Source of the DNA: Discostella pseudostelligera
Taxonomy: Eukaryota; Bacillariophyta; Thalassiosirophyceae; Thalassiosirales; Thalassiosiraceae
Assembly (NCBI GenBank): GCA_036940085.1
Contig: JALLBK010000054.1
Location: 1-34,810 of the forward strand
Reading direction: 5' to 3'
DNA length: 34,810 nucleotides
Shown here: positions 8,170-19,206 of the stretch, in pieces
Layout of the letters: each line of letters opens with the position of its first letter
Position numbering within the stretch: the stretch's first letter is position 1
The notes under the pieces: generated by a model
What the model was told of the DNA's origin: nothing
What the model saw: only the letters and a program-made list of their open reading frames with translations
Databases searched by the model: none
Made by a program: the position numbers and the translations under genes

Positions 8170-10080
8170 ATGACATCCGCTACAGGCTTGAGAGGTGGCA
8201 GCAGAATTCGGCACCATGAATCTTTCAATGAGGTCGATGCCGTCGGCAATCCGACTGAACTCTTCCGAAGAATAAACAGTGGGGATTGGGAGGGGGCATT
8301 GCATTCCGTGAGAAGCGATCCTGACGGAGCAAGCATCTGGATTTCTAGACGCAATGGCGACGATAATGGTTTGGCTTGGAAGTATCTACCTCTTCACTTG
8401 ATATGTCTTCAGCAGCGGCCGCCGATGAATTTGCTAATGGCGCTGTTGCAAGTATACCCGCAGGCCGCGTCTCTCCCAACACCAAACGATGGAAATTTAC
8501 CACTCCACTATGTCTGTGAAAGCGGCTGCGACGATGAAAATGTGTTCGCATCGTTGTTAGCATCATTTCCTGGGAGCTTAGAAGCTAAGAACAATAAAGG
8601 CAAAAGTCCATTGCTCGTATGCCATCCCAAATCAAGGTCGGTATTGATGAATGTAATGCGCCTGCGGAAGTCACTACCATTCGCCGATGTCCAGCAGATT
8701 AAGAAACGAGACAAAGACAAATCGAAGTCAAAGAAAGGGACTGATCAGCGTGATGATAGCAATACCAGTTCAGTAGACTCTCGGCATGACTTAGTGCACC
8801 AACACATATCCAAAACAACGCCTTCAAGGAATACTAAAGATCGAATGAAGTCGTCTGTTGTGAACTCCGACGAATCATGCGATTGGAAAACTGCGAAGAC
8901 GCCCAAAATCTCAAATCATCGTCGTTCCACTAAACAGCTGCAGCCACCAAGAGACGAGCCAGTATTTTCGTTCTTCCCGAGTACAGATTCATCCATTGGA
9001 GAATCCGACTCATCCAATTACTTTTCCTCCAAAACTTCAGAACTTGCACGATCTGCCCTTAGCTTTTTGTACCCATCGTCTCAAGGAGAGCCGGGTGACA
9101 AGCAACAAGAGTATCCAATTCATGAACATGTCATGTCTCTGGCTGCTAAAATTCTTGATCAGCCCTCGTCAACCAATGAGGCTAACGCAGAGGAATCCAA
9201 GTTGTGTGAGCGAATCTTAGCCCAGGCAGAGGCTGATAGTGTCGCATTTCGGACGCAAATCCAACAGCTGCAAGAAGAGAAAGCCGAGATTAAAAGGGCG
9301 AGCGCCTTGCAAGAGAGCGAATTCGGGGAGTTTATTGCCAATATTCGGAAGATTGTTGACGAGAAGTGTTCAGAACTGAAGATTAATGTGATTGGTGGCG
9401 GATCATCTACTTATGATACTGGCAGTGATAGCAAGAATCAGGTTGTGGAATCAATCCAATCACTTTTCTCACATGTGGACGAAAGGAAATCAAACCTCTA
9501 CTCCACAATTGCTTTGTTAGAATCAGATCTCTCCAAATCCGACGTGGCCTTGAAAATTATTCAGTCTAAGAATGACTTACTACAGAATGATAAGAATGCT
9601 ATGGCTAAGCGATACCGGGAGTTGGAGAGTAAAGCTTTGATCTTAGAAGAGGACAATGTGAAGGCGAAGAAAGAACTCGTCGATATGAAGGACCGAGCAA
9701 ATGGGTTGACAGTGATGAATCAGGCTTTGCATGACCAGGTAAACTCATCTAGTCATTGGAAGCAAGAGGAGATCCAGCTCCGATCTGAGTTGGACCGTGT
9801 CAATGCCCTGGCTATTCAGATGAAAGAGGAACATGCAGCTGAAACGGAGAACAAGTTTAAGGCGTTGCTGGAAAAGAACCAATCGTTGAAGGATGCAATA
9901 CTGGCGAATAATGAGAAGTACTCCAAAAAAGTACAGGATCTGAGTGAGAAGAACTCGATGTTAGAAAAGGAAAACAAGGAGTTGAAACAAAGTTTGGAGA
10001 AGAAAAACGTGAACGGAGGGTCTATGTCCGATGTGAAAGTTCAATTAGGGCGAGAGAACAGCCTGTTGTACGAAGTGTAA
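8170..10080 (+). CDS. Ankyrin-repeat plus coiled-coil protein
   Basis: This is a 636-residue protein. Residues 35-155 contain ankyrin-like repeats: WKYLPLHLICLQQRPP...LLQVYPQAASLPTPNDGNLPLHYVCESG...LLASFPGSLEAKNNKGKSPL, the LPLHxxC plus LLxxYPxAA pattern common in diatom ankyrin proteins. Residues 170-320 are low-complexity, Lys/Ser-rich and probably disordered. Residues 335-625 are a long heptad-rich coiled coil (many E, K, Q, L). The function is unknown; scaffolding is an inference. The start is the ATG at 8170, since the upstream in-frame codon at 8131 is GTG. The last codons run into GTAAGT, and a 34-bp GT-AG excision (10077-10110) would replace the stop with a short extension, but that intron would be unusually short. 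Confidence 0.78.
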   Translation: MTSATGLRGGSRIRHHESFNEVDAVGNPTELFRRINSGDWEGALHSVRSDPDGASIWISRRNGDDNGLAWKYLPLHLICLQQRPPMNLLMALLQVYPQAASLPTPNDGNLPLHYVCESGCDDENVFASLLASFPGSLEAKNNKGKSPLLVCHPKSRSVLMNVMRLRKSLPFADVQQIKKRDKDKSKSKKGTDQRDDSNTSSVDSRHDLVHQHISKTTPSRNTKDRMKSSVVNSDESCDWKTAKTPKISNHRRSTKQLQPPRDEPVFSFFPSTDSSIGESDSSNYFSSKTSELARSALSFLYPSSQGEPGDKQQEYPIHEHVMSLAAKILDQPSSTNEANAEESKLCERILAQAEADSVAFRTQIQQLQEEKAEIKRASALQESEFGEFIANIRKIVDEKCSELKINVIGGGSSTYDTGSDSKNQVVESIQSLFSHVDERKSNLYSTIALLESDLSKSDVALKIIQSKNDLLQNDKNAMAKRYRELESKALILEEDNVKAKKELVDMKDRANGLTVMNQALHDQVNSSSHWKQEEIQLRSELDRVNALAIQMKEEHAAETENKFKALLEKNQSLKDAILANNEKYSKKVQDLSEKNSMLEKENKELKQSLEKKNVNGGSMSDVKVQLGRENSLLYEV

Positions 10081-10168
10081 GTGAAAAAGGGATTTGTTAA
10101 TATTCTACAGGAAATTCACAATGCACATAGATATCGATAACTCTCAAGATTGACCAATCATGTACTTT

Positions 10169-11763
10169 TTATGAGGCTGCTAAGAAATACTTCCATAATA
10201 CACTGAACAGAGCCCCTTGAATTGCATTAGTCAGGAGACGTGTTTGCAACCCCCGCCCGAGCAGTCCCAAGACACCGTCGGTTTCAAGGACCATAGCCAG
10301 TGCCTCTTGATACGAGATTTCTTTCTTTTCGCCATCTCCAAGGCTTGCAGTTTGTTTTGTTGTTTTTATCACGCGCAAGCTATTCGACACACAATCCGAT
10401 ACACAAGATGCAGAAAGACCCAACAACGCAGAACGAACGAGGAACAAAAGCAGATCGTCCTCTTTGGAGATTACCGGCAGCTTGTCGTTCAAGAAGTTGA
10501 ATGTTAGAAACCAAGGAAAGCTGCATAAAATCGCAAGTGTGTGTGAGAGGATCATTTGTAAGAAGCGAGCACCAGTAAGCTTTGTTGCGGTTACGTACTG
10601 TCCCGCGGCGGTCGCTGCTGCACTCGCCACTGCTCCTTGATACAAAGGAGACGGTCCGCTTTCCAATATTTTCTCTCGAAGTTTGTTCCAGCCATCCGGA
10701 CCTTCCACTTGCAGAACAGTTTTACTGGTGTCAATAGGCATGAGGAAAATGCGCCATATTCCAGCAGAGACACTTCCCACTGCAGTTCTGAATGAATGCG
10801 TAAACTGATGAGTAAGCCGATCAAATTTAATGCAATTGAAATAACCAATTCTCCTTACTTGATTGGTAGCGGCAAAGACGAAGTTTCTGGTATACTTTCC
10901 AAGAGAGATAATACGCCAGCGTTCGCTGCTGTGTCTCCAAATCGCGTTAGTGGTCCCTGGAAAGATGAAACGTAAACAGTAAGCAGGAAGGAGTGCGGAT
11001 ATTTTGCAAATCAACTGAGACGACATACCTGAATAAGAGCAAACGGCAGGCCTTGGTATAATCTTGAAATTCCTCCTTCATTGTACAATGTCTTCAGTGA
11101 CGATGAAAGTGTACCACCTATCAGAGAATAAGACACAGTTAATCCACCCTCATTAGCATCTCATGATCCCATGCAAAAACAAGATATTTCACTGAGCCTC
11201 TCACCAAAACGATATTGATAATTCATGCTCGTTCTCAACCACATGAGCGACAAAACTTGAACCACCGCCGCAGCTGCGCCTGCTTTCCCCCCACCAAGGG
11301 CCTTTTTCGCAGCCTTTTTAATTATTCCACGAGAGTCAATGGTTGGTATAGTTGTCGTTGACGCCTCGGCATCATTTTTCAATGCGTTTATTGTCGTCGA
11401 TGTCTCTATTGTTAACGTAGGAGTAAATTGTATTGGCTCTTGCCAAGGGCGATCTGTCGAGTCGGCTGCTACATCCTCGGAAAAAGCTATCATGGAAGCA
11501 GCGCCAAATACTGAGACGATGAATAGACGCCTGCTGCTGCTGCCAACATCATCAATAATTTCTTCTTCTCCCCGTCGCGACATATTCATATCATCAAGCC
11601 CAATGCTCCGTAGCTGTCGGCCATGATCCCGCCCTGAATCTAATATTGGCGTTGACGATGTTTTCGTATGGGAGAATCCATCAGTGAGAGTGACGCGGCC
11701 ATGAAAGCCTAGTAGCCATATTGCCGCCACCACCGCCGGCTTCGTCATCGTCATCGTCATCAT
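10169..11763 (-). CDS. Mitochondrial carrier family protein with putative plastid presequence
   Basis: There are five exons: 11763-11205, 11117-11029, 10956-10859, 10787-10599 and 10520-10169. All junctions are GT-AG and in frame, giving 428 aa. The carrier part starts with RTSMNYQYRFGG and continues [31 protein letters not shown]. It holds the carrier signature PIDTSKTVLQVEG (about 266-278), then LYQGA, AAGHFPWFLTFNFL, SDCVSNSLRVIKT and DGVLGLLGRGLQTRLLTNAIQG. The N-terminus has a signal-peptide-like segment ending DGFSHTK, then a second RR-led hydrophobic segment (SSRRLFIVSVFGAASMIAFSEDVAA, 76-100, quoted in parts: RRLFIVSVFG, AASMIAFS). This suggests a plastid envelope or other non-mitochondrial membrane. 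The transported solute is not predictable. Confidence 0.85.
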
Positions 11764-11825
11764 TTTATTTGAGCTGAGTGTTGAGTGAGGTTGAGTGAAA
11801 CATGAAAAATAGAGGGAAAATGAAA

Positions 11826-11876
11826 ATAGCGGGGAAAATGAAAAAATGGCGGGAGAAAGAAAAAAATGGCGGGAGA
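11826..11876. promoter_or_regulatory. Tandem E2F-like boxes in divergent promoter
   Basis: AATAGCGGGGAAAA is followed by two near-identical units of AAAAAATGGCGGGAGAAA (boxes at 11847-11856 and 11867-11876), then TGGCGCC at 11881. They lie in the 287-bp gap between the carrier gene (minus) and the SIM-protein gene (plus), so they could serve both. Confidence 0.5.
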
Positions 11877-12050
11877 AAAGTGGCGCCGGCGTAGCAAGCA
11901 CTGGTTGCGTTGCTCCATGGTTCATGTTCCATGGACCATGGACCCATTTCAATGCCTGAAGCAGTAATTGGAGGAGACGTCCAATTCCAATGATCTCGTG
12001 CCCGTGCCATCCTCCCAGAGCCCCTCCTCCCCCCCAATGACAATCAAACG

Positions 12051-15000
12051 ATGAGCAGTTTTGGCCATAACTACCTCGAGAGGCTCAACGCCTTGGCTAT
12101 CGCACGCTCTAAATTGGAAGGGAGCAAATCATCGCGTCCTCAACCTCTACCTGCTCCAATTATCATCGATCTAACCGCCAGTGACGATGACTCTCTACCC
12201 GAGCACGCGAAGTGTCCACATCAAAAATCTACACCACAGCAGGAGGCTAAATTACCGGGGGACAACAGCAGCACTCTATCGTCATCGTCCAGTCACCCAG
12301 ATACCGCGTCGTCTGCGACGGGAACGTCTGCGAGCACTCCCAAAAATATTATCCAGTCAGACAAATGTGATCGGAGGAAATTAGTTTTCAGTATATCGCG
12401 AGCACAACCCACAGCGAAGAGAGGAAGAGCAAACTTTCCGACATCGTCCATCGATTCTTTCAACAATGATATTTTTGGCACGCTTCAAGGAGAGTTTCGT
12501 GGTCGACCAAGTAGTACTTCTGTAGATCGTCATCCATTCAAAACTCCACTTGGCTATGATTTTCTCAAGTTCCTCATATCTCAGAACATATATTCCGATG
12601 AAGACTTGGCGAATGCCGAAAGGCGTTCAATGTGCCAACGATACGCGAATCACTTGGAGTCATTGAACACATCACGCCGTTCGTGTCTGGAGGCATGCAG
12701 AGTGCAAGGCTTAGTATCGAGTAGTACCGGTGGCACTGAGTGGAGAACTCGAATCGATAAAGATTTCAATGACAAGTCGATCATGAGAAACATCCCGAAA
12801 TTATGCAAGGATGAGTTGGTGGATGGCCTTCCCATGCGGACAATTTGTGCTATTGGACAAGAAAATGGCACGTGAACACTTGCAATAATTTGGCCCCTCG
12901 ATACCCTCTCCCCAACGCTCACTAATCATATTTCTCTTTCATTTCAGATATCCTCTACGAATTCGTTGTCAGCATTAAACAATCAAATTGCTCTGCTGCT
13001 GCTGGAAATGGAGCATTCCTGACGTTCAGGTAAGTAATTGCATACCGAGCTCATGATGACTGCTACTTATGCCTCTCATGCTTCTCACACTTGTCGTAGG
13101 GGCGCAAAAGTACTAAAAGAGACTAGCAAGTGGAAGAAGGATCAATTGAAAAAGGGGAAGTGGAAACCTCTGATTGCATCCATGTGGAATTCTGACTACA
13201 CTGTAACCCTGACGGGGGCAATGTTCCCTAACGACGACCATTCGGAGTTCATCGCTGAGGACTTTATTGACACACAAGACAACATCACCTTCAGCAGTAA
13301 ACACATAGATTGCGGTCTAGTGCAACTTGAAAACCTTTATGCCCCACTTATTCCTGCTGGTGAGAAGTATTCCTCGGTCGAATATGCGTATACCTAGCAG
13401 CAATGCAAACTGATACTTCTTGAATCCAATGAAACAGACCGCAAAACAGATATCGTGTTTGTTGTGAAGGACTTTTTATTTTCACATGAGCCTTCTGCGT
13501 GGCGATTCGACGTAAAAGAACAACTGAATGGGCGCCCACAGGTCGTTGATTTCACAGATGACGCCACTGGCTCACCACATGAAATTGCCAAGTCACGCGT
13601 GAGCATGTATGTTAACGAAGTTGGACATAGCTCAGATCTCGTTGAGAATGTTGAGGCGCTGAATAAGACAGACCGCTCCATCACATATTTTATCAATATC
13701 GATAAACCCTTGGCAAAAGGCGACACAGTGGAACTTCTCGTCAATTACAAGGTACGTCTCATGCCTTTGAATGAAAATGCTAAAAATCCTTCTCTGAGCT
13801 CTAACGCCGATTCAATCGCAAAATCATGCAGGAGTCGTACGAACAAATGCGGATTCGCCGAGGCTATGGGAAAGATAACTTATTAAAGGGAGTCAGAGGC
13901 GATGAAGATGACATTACTAGAGTGCTACGGAATATGCACGAACGTTTTGAGATCGAGGACATCATCGAATCATATGTACCACGAGAAGTTGTTGAAGTCG
14001 TGCATTTCCTCAAAGACAGAATGTGGGGCGGCCTGAAAGCCGCAACGTCGCAATTCGCCACGGGATGCAGTCAGTTTGAACCAGATCTATCAAGGCAATG
14101 CATCGCAAGGAGGAGGATGGACTGGATTACGCGCCTCCTAGCAAATCGCCTCGAAGGCTTACTAGAAAATCGGTCCGCCGTCCAATATCAGCTGGGAATG
14201 TATGTGTTTGTTCATGAATGGCCGCCGCCGAATGGTCAAAGATCTTCATATACCGGTTTAGCAACGATCGATTCAATCGCGGAAAACCAGCACAACAGAA
14301 AAGTGTTCGACGTAACGACCTCCGATAACAAAAAAATTTGGAACGTTCCCGTTGCAGTTCTAACGTCTCCAGAATCCGATGACATGAAGAGTGCCCCAAA
14401 TCGGGCCTATGCAATGTGGATTAAGTGGAAGGAGATGCAAGACCTACAGAAAATCTTGGATGACATCGAGGTATTCAGATGGGACCCTTCCTTTTATCGG
14501 TCGATTAATGCTGCTGCTTCTGCTGCTGCTGCTGCTTCTGCGACTTCTTCGTCTACTTCTTCTCCAATTCACGAAAAGACATTGAACGCAATAAAATGGG
14601 ATGTCGCAGAAGAGCTGCTGTTCTTGCTAGAGAAAAACAAACGAGTTCCTCCAAATTTTGTTGTCTCAATGAGGTGCCCCCTGTCGGTGTCATTTTTGTC
14701 AAATTGCTTGCTTCTCATTGCGGATTTTCTACTAATGGGCAAAGACAGCGAAGGACTATTAAGAAGTCTCATGGTTCTGGCTAGAGTTGCTGCGAACAAA
14801 CTTCAGGACATCATCGACCGAATTGAATTATCTTCAAATCAAGATTTGTCTTTCGTTGGCGAAGCGGCTATCGAGAAGCGGGTAGTCGTCGAGCCAAACT
14901 ATGAGATGTCTTTTGAAATGTTTTTGATCAATCCGACAAAGTTAGACTATTGGTGGTATGCTACCTATCAAATTGCTCTGCCGCTTCACCAAGTTGCATC

Positions 15001-15112
15001 ATTGATAGACTGGGAAGGCCGTTACTCGGTTGAAAATTTATGCAATGAGCTTTCGTTGAGTTTGAGCATGGATGCACGTTCAAAATTCAAGGATTGGGAT
15101 CCTCTTTTGTAG
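12051..15112 (+). CDS. Unknown protein with N-terminal SUMO-interacting motif
   Basis: There are five exons: 12051-12867, 12948-13029, 13100-13359, 13438-13751 and 13832-15112, giving 917 aa. Introns 2-4 are GT-AG with exact phase agreement. Intron 1 needs a GC donor (AATG-GCACGT, 12868) with the strong acceptor TTTCATTTCAG. Residues 36-48 read PIIIDLTASDDDS, a textbook SUMO-interacting motif (hydrophobic core plus acidic tail), suggesting a nuclear role. The next about 100 residues are Ser/Pro-rich and disordered. The central region (ILYEFVVSIKQ, GAFLTFRGAKVLKETSKW, DIVFVVKDFLF, VELLVNYK) looks like beta-rich folded domains. An Ala/Ser tract (GCT repeat, about 14508-14560) interrupts the C-terminal helical part. 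I do not recognise the family. Confidence 0.75.
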
Positions 15113-15180
15113 AATAATGCCAATAACTAATTACATTGCTTGCAATAAGTACTCATTCTCGTCAGCACTTGCATGATTTA

Positions 15181-18100
15181 TTACCATATCAAAAATGAAT
15201 TGGACGAAAAAGGTATCAATCTTGCCGCGGAAGATTGCGGCGATGAAGATATCGAGGAATACAATGATTTAAAGACATCTTTGTCATGAATCTGAAGCTT
15301 CCCAAGAGCGAACAGTATCATGGACGCTTCTCGGGCAGTGAGTTCGTTGGTTTGGAACGTAACAACTTGTTTTGCAAGTCTTAACACTGCCTCTGGTCGC
15401 TCATAATTCAGCTTGCTCAGCCCCCAAACTACATTTGCAATATCTCGAGAATCGAAAGCATGACTTTGCAGCATTGCTATGTCCCCCATCTCTTGGATCA
15501 AAATGGCGTCAGAAAGTCGTAGACGTCCAATGGCCCAGATTGATCGCGATAATTGTTTAGGTGATATTCGGTTTCGGTTCTCTACAATGAAGCGGATGTA
15601 CTTGTAGCAGGCATTGATGTAAGGTGGAAAGTCGAGTGTGGCATCGGCATCCAAATTATTGGTGCCAGGGGTTTCGAATGCAACCATCTTTGCACACGAC
15701 CACAGGGCCTGTGAGACTATCCTCGTGTTAGACCGCTGCAGCATTTCATCCGATGCCGCCGACTGAGCTAAATGATCAAATATACCCTTATCGACAACAT
15801 ACTCCGACTTTGCCATTGCCCACATGGCTCCAGAAACATAGGTGGGTGACAACGACGACGATAGAAGAAGCGGGGATATCTGATGAAATAAATCGATCAA
15901 TTTGTATGTGTTCATAGCCGTGCCAGCACCGTCAAGTGATAGAAGCATTGCACATGACCACATCGTGCGACTAGCGGAGCTAGCTGTGCAGCTATCCAAA
16001 ATATCCTCAGTCATTTGATCAGTCAGCGACGTAAAAAGTTCCTGATCAAATCTTCTTGCCATCGCGAAGGCAAATAAGAAGCTTGAAACCTCGAAATCAT
16101 TACAACTCGAGAGGAACGGTGAGTACGACCAGTCTTCAACCTTCCACCTCTCATTCACCCCATTGAGAATCAAGATAGTTGCTGCGTCCAACATGGCAGT
16201 TGTCGCCGGATTTGTCTCGCGAAACATCATCACACCGGATCGTAAAATAATGGCCAATGTCTTACCGTCACAGCAGTTCGATCTATGCCCTTTGTGCAAG
16301 TTGACAATATCGAGAAATCTCTCTCCCAGCAGCATAACAGAGCGACTTTCCAGGCTTTCAGAACACCAATCGTCGAAAATACCAGTCCCAACTCTTAAAC
16401 GCTGCAATGAGAACAATACACGAGAAATATCGCGACAGCTGCGACATCGACTCAACAGATCATTCCGCGACGTTGGATCCGACCCTGTCAGGTGTTGAAG
16501 TATCGACACGAGCGCCGACTTCATGTCCTTGCCAGAAATTCGAAGATCTGTTGCCGCTTGAAGAATATCCGCGACCTGACCAAGATCGATAGAATGCAGT
16601 TTAATTCCGTCCTTAGCGATAGTTGGTATGCCATGACTACTTTCTTCATTGCGCCGGGGGAAGTTTGGGGGATGCACAATTTCGTTAATGAGAGTGTGGA
16701 ACATGATTGTGGCCTCCTTGCGCAGTATAGAAGTGGGAAGATCACCCAAAGATGAGCTGGGCTGTGACTGATCAACTTCCACTTCTATTTCTTTCAAATT
16801 TGTCTCAATGCTGTCCCATTCATCATCTACTTCCTCACCGGGCAAACGTATTGGCAATGGCAGCAGTCTGTTCTCCATCTGTGCTCGACCAGAATGCAAT
16901 GAAGATGACGATACCTTCGACTGTTGCAGAACCCCTTCGCCGTCTTCCCATTGTCGAATCAGCCGAGCAGCCGACCACATCGCCCTCACCAAATCCCTCC
17001 CACCTGCGGCAGATCGGATGGGATATTTCCGTAACCGTTTCATAAACGCCCGGAGCAATTTTCTCTGTGGCATCGTAATTTGGCGTTGCAAGAGGAGGGT
17101 TGCATCATCGTTCGTGTTACTGTCCACAATGAAGTGTAGGGTGTGTGGATCTGTCAGCTTTGTAAAACACCACAATGTGTCGGATAGGTCGGTTGCAGTC
17201 AATTGTTCGAGCGAATGCGGGAGGGCAAGGTACGATGAGACTATTGCCAATAGGCGATCCATGGGCAATGACAAGTTCCTACCATTCTTGCGGAGCCATT
17301 CTTCTCCTCCTCCTTCTGCGTGCTTGCTCGTTATCTTGCGTCGCGAAGTTTCAATATCTGCCATTGGTCGCACAACATCCCGTACGAGCCGTCTTGGTCC
17401 TACAATCCGTACAAACTCCGATATCGACAAATCATTTCGTGATATATGCCCAATGACTGAGGCAAATAAGTCCATGATGGAACCCTGCTCGCTTGGGGAT
17501 ATATTGGTTAGCAAATGTCCCTCAATCATGCCCCCTCCTCCATCACGACCAATGGATCCCTTCCCGCTACTACTGATGCCAATGCCAGCACCATCACTAC
17601 CCGCCAGGACGATGGCGAGGTTGGATGAGGCATGGAGCAAATCAGTCAGAGCGTTCGGATCCATTGCATTCTCCCTCATGGTGTCGTCAACATCACAATC
17701 CCGACGAGGTAGAAGCACTGGAACAACCCAAGTCGAGGCACCTCCACCCCTAACCCCATCACTAGTACCAGTTGAATGATTCTCCAACAGCAAAATTTCC
17801 ATGTTAACATTCATCTTTTTCAGAAGTTGTGACATCATGAGCTCATATGCATTTGTTTCTGCTTGCAAACGAGCTGTTGTTGTTGTCGTCGGCTTCGTCG
17901 TCGATTGCGTAGATTTTATGGTATCGTCGTCTATCCTCTCGTGTCGGTTTAGTCGTTCTGATCGTATTCCCCACCGATAATATCTACCCCTCTTCGAAAA
18001 GGATGATGCATTTGCACTTGATTTTGCTGCTGATGATGACGAAGAAGATGGTACATGCAGAAATGGCGGAGAGCAAAGTAGTCGCAATGCCGCCGCGGCG

Positions 18101-18765
18101 ATGTTGGGAGTGATCCCATCCACAGCATCATCGACCATGGTAGGCGAATAAGAATGAAAGTAATTCTCCTTGCTAATTTCTTCAGCCTTCGGTGCCCCCT
18201 CATCCAATTTTGTATCTTTCTGCCATGGAAAATTGTTGTTGAGGTTAGTGTTGGATGCGCGACGAAGTATGTGTAGCACGTCCAGAGGGGTGCGACAGAA
18301 TGACGATGAACCTGCACGGCGCAAAATACGCAGAGCATCTGACTCTGAGAGGGGAGGAAGTGAATTATTGTCTGTTTCGATAGACTGGTCGTCGGTGATG
18401 GTGCTTGGTGATGGCAGCTGCTGTCGGTGGTTGTTGTCGTGTTCGTCGAATAATTTCTTTTCCGCGTTCAATGAAAGTGACGATGATGACACATTTTTCG
18501 AAGGGAGGAAAACGGGAGGTGGCCCCTTCTTCCTATCACGGCGACATCTCTGACGATCCGACAACGAGATCGACGACGATGACGATGATATCGATAGTAC
18601 AGGGCAGACGACGAAAGTTGAGGCAGTGGTGGTTACCGTCGTCGTAGATGTTGTTGATCGGCTGCCACTCGCGGCTGTCACACCGATCGAGGCCGATGCA
18701 GCAGCCACCGCCGCCGCCGCAAATAAACGTGACTTCCACGTCGATTGACTATCCCACTTCTTCAT
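15181..18765 (-). CDS. OPR/HPR-like helical-repeat protein, probably organellar RNA-binding
   Basis: This is a single-exon protein of 1194 aa. The first 300 residues are low-complexity (Ser, Thr, Asp) after an Ala-rich N-terminus (LFAAAAVAAASASIG) that may target it to an organelle. From the middle onward, degenerate helical repeats carry the W-x-x-A-K-L signature: LWCFTKL, MWSAARL, MWSCAML, MWAMAKS, LWSCAKM, IWAIGRL, VWGLSKL and LFALGKL, spaced roughly 37-55 residues apart at the C-terminal end. Such repeats mark octotricopeptide/heptatricopeptide and FASTK-like proteins, which in algae and apicomplexans bind organellar RNAs. No RAP domain is visible at the C-terminus. It is convergent with the SIM-protein gene, with 68 bp between the stops. 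The assignment to a precise repeat family is uncertain. Confidence 0.7.
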   Translation of the reverse strand: MKKWDSQSTWKSRLFAAAAVAAASASIGVTAASGSRSTTSTTTVTTTASTFVVCPVLSISSSSSSISLSDRQRCRRDRKKGPPPVFLPSKNVSSSSLSLNAEKKLFDEHDNNHRQQLPSPSTITDDQSIETDNNSLPPLSESDALRILRRAGSSSFCRTPLDVLHILRRASNTNLNNNFPWQKDTKLDEGAPKAEEISKENYFHSYSPTMVDDAVDGITPNIAAAALRLLCSPPFLHVPSSSSSSAAKSSANASSFSKRGRYYRWGIRSERLNRHERIDDDTIKSTQSTTKPTTTTTARLQAETNAYELMMSQLLKKMNVNMEILLLENHSTGTSDGVRGGGASTWVVPVLLPRRDCDVDDTMRENAMDPNALTDLLHASSNLAIVLAGSDGAGIGISSSGKGSIGRDGGGGMIEGHLLTNISPSEQGSIMDLFASVIGHISRNDLSISEFVRIVGPRRLVRDVVRPMADIETSRRKITSKHAEGGGEEWLRKNGRNLSLPMDRLLAIVSSYLALPHSLEQLTATDLSDTLWCFTKLTDPHTLHFIVDSNTNDDATLLLQRQITMPQRKLLRAFMKRLRKYPIRSAAGGRDLVRAMWSAARLIRQWEDGEGVLQQSKVSSSSLHSGRAQMENRLLPLPIRLPGEEVDDEWDSIETNLKEIEVEVDQSQPSSSLGDLPTSILRKEATIMFHTLINEIVHPPNFPRRNEESSHGIPTIAKDGIKLHSIDLGQVADILQAATDLRISGKDMKSALVSILQHLTGSDPTSRNDLLSRCRSCRDISRVLFSLQRLRVGTGIFDDWCSESLESRSVMLLGERFLDIVNLHKGHRSNCCDGKTLAIILRSGVMMFRETNPATTAMLDAATILILNGVNERWKVEDWSYSPFLSSCNDFEVSSFLFAFAMARRFDQELFTSLTDQMTEDILDSCTASSASRTMWSCAMLLSLDGAGTAMNTYKLIDLFHQISPLLLSSSLSPTYVSGAMWAMAKSEYVVDKGIFDHLAQSAASDEMLQRSNTRIVSQALWSCAKMVAFETPGTNNLDADATLDFPPYINACYKYIRFIVENRNRISPKQLSRSIWAIGRLRLSDAILIQEMGDIAMLQSHAFDSRDIANVVWGLSKLNYERPEAVLRLAKQVVTFQTNELTAREASMILFALGKLQIHDKDVFKSLYSSISSSPQSSAARLIPFSSNSFLIW

Positions 18766-19206
18766 CGTCTACTTTATCAATTGTTGTTCCTGACGGAGAT
18801 TCATGATGTTCATTTCATTTTCATGGTGATGGTCATAATATCTAGTCATAGTAGGAGTAGTAAGTATTTGGATTTTGGATTTTGGTTGTGGTTATGGTCG
18901 AGAAACCTTCGACGGACAGACGATGAGGCTGAGACAAGTGCATCGACGGACAGACGAATACAGCCGTTCTGGAGTCGCTTTTGGATTCGACTCAATTCGA
19001 ATTCTCATCTATGTTCCACATGGAACACACATCATCACAGTCATCGTCAGCCGCCAAAGAGGCCGAAGGGCCGAAGTACTGGTACCTCCACTCCGCCATC
19101 CGCCATCGCCATCGCCAGTATGAACCATTATACATATTCGTTCTCCGATCTCTCACTCGCAGCCTCTCTCAGTCGACAATTCGCCACCCCGCTTCGCTTC
19201 TTCAAA

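Noticed and set aside
11764..11952. N-terminal extension of the carrier protein to 11952
   Set aside because: It would encode promoter repeats and hide the signal-peptide-like start at 11763.
16808..17779. Long open frame (323 codons) antisense to the OPR-like gene
   Set aside because: Composition is Arg/Ser/Pro-rich, as expected for a shadow of the Ser-rich minus-strand gene; no domain is visible.
18745..19206. Upstream extension of the acetyltransferase frame
   Set aside because: It overlaps the start of the divergent OPR-like gene, lacks protein-like composition, and would bury the signal peptide at 19207.
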